Under the pieces are notes generated by a model that saw nothing but the letters and a program-made list of their open reading frames with translations, had not been told where the DNA came from and made no database searches. From Proteles cristata cristata (lineage: Eukaryota; Chordata; Mammalia; Carnivora; Hyaenidae): a stretch of 64,000 bases of DNA. Each line of letters starts with the position of its first letter. Positions within the stretch are counted from its first letter, which is position 1. The position numbers and the translations under genes were made by a program. Shown in pieces: positions 57,761 through 64,000 of this stretch. Where the stretch lies: the NCBI GenBank assembly GCA_017311185.1, contig JAESUZ010000756.1, positions 2,832,501-2,896,500 on the forward strand, in the 5' to 3' direction.

Positions 57761-58529
57761 CTGTCTGCCTGTGTTCTCCTGTCCTTCATTGCTTCCTCCT
57801 GTCTCTCTCTCTTATGTTTCTACTGACATATGGATCTGCTCAACTGACTACCCAGGAGCTGCTTTTGGTCTCCTGACAAGACAAGGTTCTGCCGTCGTGA
57901 CAGGCAGCAAAAGGCAGGCAAGAGGCAGGCGTGTGTTAATTTAAGGGAGGAGTGGGGAGCAGATAAGCTGTTGCCAGTTCCAGGCATAAGTTACTTAATT
58001 AAAAGCCAAAAACTCTTAGCTCTGGTTGTCACTTTCCTCCTTTGAGAGCGCAGCTACCCCTTTGGTGTCCTGGCTTTTGAGAAGCACCCATCTGGGCTCC
58101 TCTCCGCTCTGTGAAGTTTAGACTAGTGTCTCCAGCTGACAGGTAACAGGCAAGAGAGGGAAAATGAAAGAAGAGCCTGGAAGCTGAAAACAGTGAAACA
58201 TCCATTTGCACAGCATGGAACCACACTCCAGAAAGCAAAATATTGGACTTCACCTTGTCCCCAAATGTCTATTGTGTGTCTCCCAGGTGCCGGGCTCTAT
58301 TTCTGCCCCTGAGGAAGACCAGAGCAACGAGATGCCCTCTAAGTTCTTACGGAGATGATGTCATTTGAGGAGCCAGGCTGTAAACACCCAGACACTTTAC
58401 TGTCCCTTCTAGAGCGGGGAAGCCTGAACCCTATCTCCTCTCTCCAGCCTCAGCTCAAAGCAACCTCACATTCCTGCCTCTTACCACAGGGAGTTAGTAT
58501 GCGCACTTCCAACTTCAACAGCTTTCTTC
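56694..58529. other. Unique DNA with a GT microsatellite
   Basis: (GT)17 at 57726-57759. G-rich 57430-57445. Frames at 57511-57944 are largely microsatellite. No repeat family or gene is recognised in the remaining sequence. Confidence 0.45.
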
Positions 58530-58842
58530 CCATCCTCCAAATCTTTTTTTTTTTTCAAAATTTTATTTAAATTCTAGCTAATTGAGAGGCGGTGCAGTAT
58601 TGATTTCCGGAGTAGAATTCAGTGATTCATCACTTACATGACAACACCCAGTGCCCTAATCCTCATCGCCATTCTAGCCCATCCCCCACCCACCTCCCCT
58701 CCATCAACCCTCAGTTTGTTCTCCATCTTTAAGAGTCTCCTATGGTTTCTCTCTACCCCCACCCTTCTTTTCTCCTTCTGATATGTTCATCTGTTTTGTT
58801 TCTTAACCGCCACATATGAGTGAAATCCTATCCTCTAAATCT
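58530..58842 (-). mobile_element. Carnivore L1 3' UTR fragment, reversed
   Basis: After the target copy CCATCCTCCAAATCTT (58530-58545) comes a T run and the antisense 3' UTR: ACACCCAGTGCCCTAATCCT, CAACCCTCAGTTTGTTCTCC, TTAAGAGTCTCCTATGGTTT, CATATGAGTGAAATCCTAT. It ends against a second target copy CTATCCTCTAAATCTT (58828-58843). Confidence 0.88.
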
Positions 58843-59078
58843 TTTTTTTTTAATGTTTTTTTTTTAATTTATTTCTAGGAGAGAGAGAGACAGCGTGAGC
58901 AGGGGAGGGTCAGAGAGAGAGGGAGTCACAGACTGAAACAGGCTCCAGGCTCTGAGCTGGCAGTCAGCACAGAGCCCCGCGCGGGGCTCGAACCCACGAA
59001 CCGCGAGATCATGACATAAGGGAAAGTCGGGCGCTTAACCGACTAAGCCACCCAGGCGCCCCCTATCCTCCAAATCTT
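58827..59078 (-). repeat. Young-subfamily CAN-SINE in the L1 target site
   Basis: Body about 58844-59061, CpG-rich with GCGCGGGGCTCGAACCCACG and ACTAAGCCACCCAGGCGCCC. Flanks CCTATCCTCTAAATCTT (58827-58843) and CCTATCCTCCAAATCTT (59062-59078), which together with the copy at 58530 make three target copies. Confidence 0.97.
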
Positions 59079-59247
59079 AATTCAAGCCTTCCTCCATTGA
59101 GTCACAGTGACTCAGGATGACACACATCCCTGTTTGTCTGGAAATTTCTCGGTTTTAGCTACAGAAGTCCCAAGTTCGAAGAACACCCAATTCCATGCAA
59201 ATCGGGTTGGTTGCGTATCCCAGTCAAATCTCTTGGTAATAAGCACT

Positions 59248-60043
59248 TTTAAAAAAAATGACAGCTTTATTGAGATATAACTCATGGACCATTAAATTCA
59301 TCCTTTAAAACTTTACTCCTCAGTGTTTAGTAAGTACAGTGTTGTACAGCCATCATCACTTTCTAATGTTAGAGTATTTTCGTTCATCCCAGAAGGAGCA
59401 CCATGCCCATGAGCAGTCACTTCTCATTGCCAGCAGCCACCATCAGTCCTTGGCAACCAAGAATCTACTTTTTGTCTCTATGAATTTGACTATTCTAAAC
59501 ATTTTAGACAAATGGAATCATACAACATGTGTCTTTGTGTGACTGGCTCTTTGTCACTTAGCATAATGCTCTTCAGTCCCTCCATGTTGTAGCAAATACT
59601 TTATCCCTTTTATGACCTAATAATATTCTGTTGTATGGATAATCCAAATTTTGCTTATCCATTTATGGGTTGAATATCCACTCATAGATAGTGAGTTGTT
59701 TTCACTTTCAGGATACTCTGAATAACGCCACTATGAATATTCATGGACAAGTTCTTGATGGACGTATGCTTTTATTTCTCTTGGGAATGAATTTAAGAGT
59801 AAAATTGCTAGGCCTTATGATAATGCTATGTTTAATCTTTTGAGGAACTACCACAGTATTTTCCAAAGTGGCTACACTATTTTATAATCCTGCCAGCAAT
59901 GTATAGGAGTTCTAATTTCTCCACATCCTCAACATTTATTTCCTGGTTTGTTTTAATTTTAGCAATTCTAGTGGGTATGAAGGGGTATCTCATTACACTT
60001 TTGAGTTGCATTTCCCTAATGGCTGATGACGTTAAGCATTTTA
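59248..60043 (-). mobile_element. Ancient L1M, 3' UTR and ORF2 end, reversed
   Basis: GACAGCTTTATTGAGATATA, TTGACTATTCTAAACATTTT, CACTTAGCATAATGCTCTTC, TGTTTAATCTTTTGAGGAAC and GGTATCTCATTACACTTTTG are ordered antisense L1M blocks. The element continues at 60938 after an insertion. Confidence 0.85.
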
Positions 60044-60945
60044 AAAAAATTATATTCAAGTTAGTTAACATAGAGTAGGACCCAGTGGTTTATTCGATAC
60101 CCAGTGCTCGTCCCTAAAAGTGCCCTCCTTAATGCCTGTCACCCATTTAGCCCATACTCCCACCTCTGTCCCCTCCGGCAACCCTCAGTTTGTTTTCTGT
60201 ATTTAAGAGTCTCTTATGGTTTGCCTCCCTCCCTGTTTTTATCTTATTTTTCTTTCCCTTCCTCTGTGTTCATCTGTTGTGTATCTTAAATATCAGACAT
60301 GAGTGAAATCATATGATATTTGTTTTTCTCTGACTTATTTTGCTTAGCATAATACCCTCTAGTTCCATCCATGTTGTTACAAATGGCAAGATTTCATTAT
60401 TTTTCTACACTGAGTAGCCTTCCATGGGTTATATACACCACATGTTCTTTATGCATTCATCAGCCAATGGACATTTGAGTTCTTTTCATAATTTATCTTT
60501 TGTTGATAGTGCTGCTATAGTCATTAGGGTGCATGTACTCCTTCAAATCGGCATTTTTTTAAAAAAAAATTTTTTTTTAATGTTTTATTTATTTCTAGGA
60601 GAGAGAGAGACAGCGTGAGCAGGGGAGGGTCAGAGAGAGAGGGAGTCACAGACTGAAACAGGCTCCAGGCTCCGAGCTGGTAGTCAGCACAGAGCTCGAC
60701 GCGGGGCTCGAACCCACGAACCGCGAGATCATGACCTAAGCGAAAGTCGGACGCTTAACCGACTAAGCCACCCAGGCGCCCCTCAAATCAGCATTTTTAT
60801 ATCCTTTGGATAAATGGCTACTAGTGTGATTGCTGGGTTGTAGTATAGTTCTATTTTAAATTTTTGGATCTTCTCTACAATGAAGGAAACAATCAACAAA
60901 ACTAAAAGGCAACTGATGGAATGGGAGAAGATGTTGAGCATTTGT
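60030..60945 (-). mobile_element. L1 insertion with inverted 5' end
   Basis: A reversed L1 3' UTR / ORF2 end (about 60044-60867, SINE-interrupted) shows TCAAGTTAGTTAACATAGAG, CAACCCTCAGTTTGTTTTCT and TAGTTCCATCCATGTTGTTA. At about 60868-60877 orientation flips: GAAGGAAACAATCAACAAAA to ATGGGAGAAGATG (60882-60933) is ORF2 in + orientation, corresponding to 5284-5330 of the L1 at 5 kb. Similar target words GATGACGTTAAGCATTTT and GATGTTGAGCATTTG flank the unit. This is the classic twin-priming structure. Confidence 0.82.
60543..60798 (-). repeat. Young-subfamily CAN-SINE inside the inverted L1
   Basis: Body 60559-60782, with GACGCGGGGCTCGAACCCAC and CGAAAGTCGGACGCTTAACC intact. Target copies TCAAATCGGCATTTTT (60543-60558) and TCAAATCAGCATTTTT (60783-60798) differ at one base. 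It is among the youngest elements here. Confidence 0.98.
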
Positions 60946-61870
60946 TTAATGTGCTTGTTAAACACTAGTATATATATTTTTGAGAAATATGTTAGATTCT
61001 TTGAAAACAATTATATGTATATATATAAATATTCACATGTAAATAAATATATGTAAAAAAAGATATAATCTCTTACCAGATTTATAACCTGCAAATATTT
61101 TTTTCCCTTTCTGTGTCATGTCTTTTCACTTCCTTGATCATGTTATTTGAAGCACATTTTTCATTTTGATCAAGTTCAATTTATTGTATTATTTTTTTGG
61201 TTGCTGGTGCTTTTGGTGTAATATCTGAGAATGCCTATTGCATTAGCCACAGAGATTTCTTTTATGTTTTATTTTAAGAATATGATAGTTTTAGATCTTA
61301 TGCTTAGCTCTATGATACATTTGGAATTAATTTTTATACTTGGTATGTAGGGCTCTAAATTCATTCTTTTGCATGTGATTTCCAGTTGTCCCAGAACCAT
61401 TTATTGGAAAGACTATTCATTCTCCACTGAACAGTCTTGGCAACCTTATCAAAAATAAGCTGACCATAAATGTAAGGAGTTTATTTCTGGACTCTCAATT
61501 CTATTCCATTGATCTGCATGTCTATCCTTATGCTGGTACCACACTGTCTTGATTACTTTTCACTTTGTAGTAAGCTTTGAAATTAGAAAGTGTGAGTCCC
61601 TAACTTTGTTCTTTTTCAAGATTGTTTCGGCTCCCCTCTGGGTCACTGTACTCTCATTTGGTATTTAAGATCATCCTGTAACGTTCTACCAAATGCAACT
61701 GATATTTTCTAGGGGATTGTGTTGAAAAGGTAAATTCGTTTCAGAAACAGTGTCATTTGATAATATTAAATTAAGTTGTCTGATCCATGAGTATGGGATG
61801 GCTTCCACGCATTACATGCTCTTTAGCTTCTTTCAACAGTTTTGTAGTTTTCAAATACGTTTTGTTTCCC
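60938..61870 (-). mobile_element. Ancient L1M ORF2, reversed, middle piece
   Basis: Continues the L1 from 60043: GAGAAATATGTTAGATTCTT, TTTGGTGTAATATCTGAGAA, CAGTTGTCCCAGAACCATTT, TCTATTCCATTGATCTGCAT, TGCTGGTACCACACTGTCTT. All frames are broken. Confidence 0.88.
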
Positions 61871-62208
61871 TTTATTGTTATTTTTTATTTTTTAATTTTT
61901 TAAATATGATTTATTGTCAAATTGGCTAACAGATAGTGTGTAAAGTGAGCTCTTGGTTTCTAGGGTAGATTCCTGTGGTTTATCGCTTACATGTTCTTAT
62001 ATGTACACAACACCCAGTGCTCATCCCAACAAGTGCCCTCTTCAATGTTCACCACCCACTTGCCCCTTTCTTCCTTTCCCCCCCATTCCTCCTCAACTTG
62101 TTCTCTGTATTTAAGAGTCTCTTATGGTTTACCTCCCTTCCTCTCTGTTTATAACTATTATTTTTCCTGTTCCCTTCCACCATGGTCTTCTGTTAAGTTT
62201 CTCAAGAT
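61871..62208 (-). mobile_element. Carnivore L1 3' UTR fragment, reversed, nested
   Basis: ATGATTTATTGTCAAATTGG, CTTGGTTTCTAGGGTAGATT, CAACACCCAGTGCTCATCCC and TTAAGAGTCTCTTATGGTTT form a carnivore L1 3' end inserted into the ancient L1. Target duplications are not clear; a short target or a deletion is possible. Confidence 0.85.
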
Positions 62209-63655
62209 CCTTTTTAAAATATTAATTACTAAGTATTTGATTTTTTATGCTATTGTTACTGAATTTTTTAAAATTTCATTTTTGAATTGTTCACTGCTAC
62301 CGTGAAGAAATATAATTAGTTTTTGTATATTGATCTTGGATCTTCAATTTTATTGAACTTTTTAAAAAATTTCTAATAATTTTTTCATAATTCCTTAGGA
62401 TTTTCTACATGAAAGATCAGGTCATCCATAAATACATAAAGCTTTATTGCTTCCATTCCAATCTGAATGTCATCTGTTTATTTTTTCTTGTCTAATTGTC
62501 CTGTCTAAGGCCTCCAGGACAATACTGAAAATAATGGTGAGAGTGGATGTCCTCATATTGTTCCTGATCTTTGAAAGTGTTCAATGTTTTACTATTAAGT
62601 ATGATGTTAGCTGTGGGTTTTTCATAGGTATTCTTTATCAGAATGAATAAATTCCCTTTTAACCTAGCTTTTTCAATGTTTTCTCATTAAGAGATATTAG
62701 ATTTTGTCCAATGGTTTTTTATGTATCTAATGAGATGATCATGTGGCTTTGTTCTTTATTTTATTAATATAATGTAATATACTTATTGATTTTTTTGTAT
62801 AATAAGCCAATCTTGCATTCCTCAGGTAAATTCCACTTGGTCACGGTGTATATACCTTTTACTAAACTGCTGGATTCAGGCTGCTAATATTTTGTTGAGG
62901 ATTTTCATGTTTATGTTCCTAATGGGTAACAGTGTATTATTTCTTTGCTTGTGATACCTTTGTCTGGTTTTGGAATCAGGGCTATAAGGTGTTGTAAAAT
63001 GATTTGGAAAGCATTTGCATCTTCTATTAAATCTGCAAAGCATCTACATTATTTCTTTAAACCTTTAGTGGAATTTACTAGTGAAGCCAGATGGGCTTGG
63101 ACTATCTTTAGTGAGAAGATTTTAGTTATTAATTAAATTTCATTACTCATTATTGATCTATTCAGAATCTATTTCTCATTGAGTAACTTTCAGTAATTTG
63201 TGTAACTCTACATATCTGTATCTTCTGCATATGGATATCCACATTATCTAATTTGTTGACATGAAATTGTTCATATTATCTCTTTATAACTTTTTCGTTT
63301 CTGTAAAATTGACAGATATGCCCACACTCCAGCACCATTCCTGATTTTAGTAACTTAAGCCTTCTATCTTTTTCTTAGTCTAGCTTAAGTTTTGTCAATT
63401 GTGTTGATATTTTCAAAGGAATCTTTTCCATTTATTTTTCTCTATCATTTCCTGATTCTCCATTTTATTTATATTTGCTCAAATCTTTATTATTCCCTTT
63501 CCTCCATGGACTTGGGCTTAATTTGCTTTTCTTTCTCTACAGTCTTCTTTTTTACTATATGCATTTGTAGCTATAAATTTCCAGCTAAGCACACTTTCAT
63601 GACATCTCACAAGATTATTGTATGCTGTCTTCATTTTTATTCATCTCAAAGTATT
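62209..63655 (-). pseudogene. Ancient L1M ORF2 reverse transcriptase remnant
   Basis: Antisense ORF2. Reading the minus strand, 62432 down to 62415 still spells FMDDLI, corresponding to the reverse transcriptase catalytic box (usually FADD in L1). CCAATCTTGCATTCCTCAGG and CTTTGTCTGGTTTTGGAATC are further ORF2 landmarks. Stops and frame changes are frequent, so it is inactive. Confidence 0.85.
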
Positions 63656-63888
63656 TATTTAAACAAATTCATGTTTACTTATTTTTGAGAGAGAGAGAGG
63701 GTGTGTGTGTGTGAGTGGGGGAGAGGAAGAGAGAGAGAGAGAGAGAGGAGACACAGAATCCAGACCCAGCTCCAGGCTCAGAGCTGTCTGCACAGAGCCT
63801 AGCCTAAGACTCCAACACTTGGATTATGAGATCATGACCTGAACTGAAGTCGGATGCTTAACCAACTGAGCCACCCGGGCACCTCAGT
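63656..63888 (-). repeat. CAN-SINE, reversed
   Basis: CATGTTTACTTATTTTTGAG, GA/GT runs, CCAGCTCCAGGCTCAGAGCT, ACTGAGCCACCCGGGCACCT. Short target words AGTATTTATTT (63651) and AGTATTTTTTT (63886) flank it. Confidence 0.94.
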
Positions 63889-64000
63889 ATTTTTTTTTTT
63901 AATGTTTATTTATTTATTTTGAGAGAGAATTCCAAGCAGCCTCCATGCCATTAGCTTAGAGCCCAACTTGGGGCCGAATCTCACCAACAGTGAGATGATG
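63889..64000 (-). repeat. CAN-SINE, cut by the window edge
   Basis: T run, AATGTTTATTTATTTATTTT, GAGAGAATTCCAAGCAGCCT, TTAGAGCCCAACTTGGGGCC, CAGTGAGATGATG. The head lies beyond the window. It sits in the same orientation as the SINE directly to its left. Confidence 0.9.

Noticed and set aside
57643..57944. Frames with (CV)n runs resembling a membrane protein
   Set aside because: The run is the GT microsatellite; the rest shows no coding feature.
63656..64000. A fourth same-site stack
   Set aside because: The shared target word is short and T-rich, the right element is cut by the window edge, and the age order does not fit.

Overview
This window is mammalian nuclear DNA from a feliform carnivoran, most likely a cat-family species. 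The main evidence is 32 copies of the tRNA-Lys-derived carnivore SINE in its feline form (a GGGGCGCCTGGGTGG head, a CT-rich middle and an AATAAATAAA tail), together with carnivore L1 3' ends and ancient mammal-wide repeats (L2, MIR, MER5A, Tigger1). CpG is rare outside young SINEs and one short patch near 3.4 kb. I found no protein-coding exon, CpG-island promoter, tRNA, rRNA, CRISPR array or viral gene that I can defend. The window reads as intergenic or deep intronic DNA. Most open reading frames in it are chance frames, repeat frames or microsatellite frames.

Layout. 0-0.36 kb is the 3' end of a Tigger1 DNA transposon. 1.8-7.2 kb holds seven SINEs, a 5'-truncated L1 that carries a probable 3'-transduced flank (about 5.03-6.70 kb), and an L2. 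7.2-13.7 kb is mostly unique, with L2 and MIR fossils and a SINE whose AT-rich tail contains a perfect 50-bp palindrome at 12181-12230. 13.7-16.2 kb holds four SINEs and an old L1. 16-33 kb is sparse, with a pair of similar MIR-like blocks exactly 620 bp apart, one of them inside the loop of an inverted repeat (22.5-22.7 kb). 33-43.6 kb holds SINEs, L2, MER5A, MIR and a stack of three SINEs at 38.2-38.9 kb. 43.6-58.5 kb is largely unique, with a possible regulatory patch at about 45.1-45.4 kb and an inverted SINE pair at 47.2-47.7 kb. 58.5-64 kb is a nested block: an ancient antisense L1 interrupted by an L1 with an inverted 5' end, another L1 3' end and several SINEs.

How the parts relate. 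The window is mainly a record of successive L1-driven insertions. At three places (5.0-6.9, 38.2-38.9 and 58.5-59.1 kb) elements of one orientation have piled up in the same target site, leaving three copies of the target sequence. The order expected if the L1 endonuclease site is rebuilt by each insertion agrees with the apparent ages of the elements. A young SINE subfamily (TTAGTCGG head, extra bases in the middle, CTAGAAATAAATAAA tail) accounts for eight copies and contributes most of the CpG. All family names come from memory of consensus sequences; no alignment could be run.
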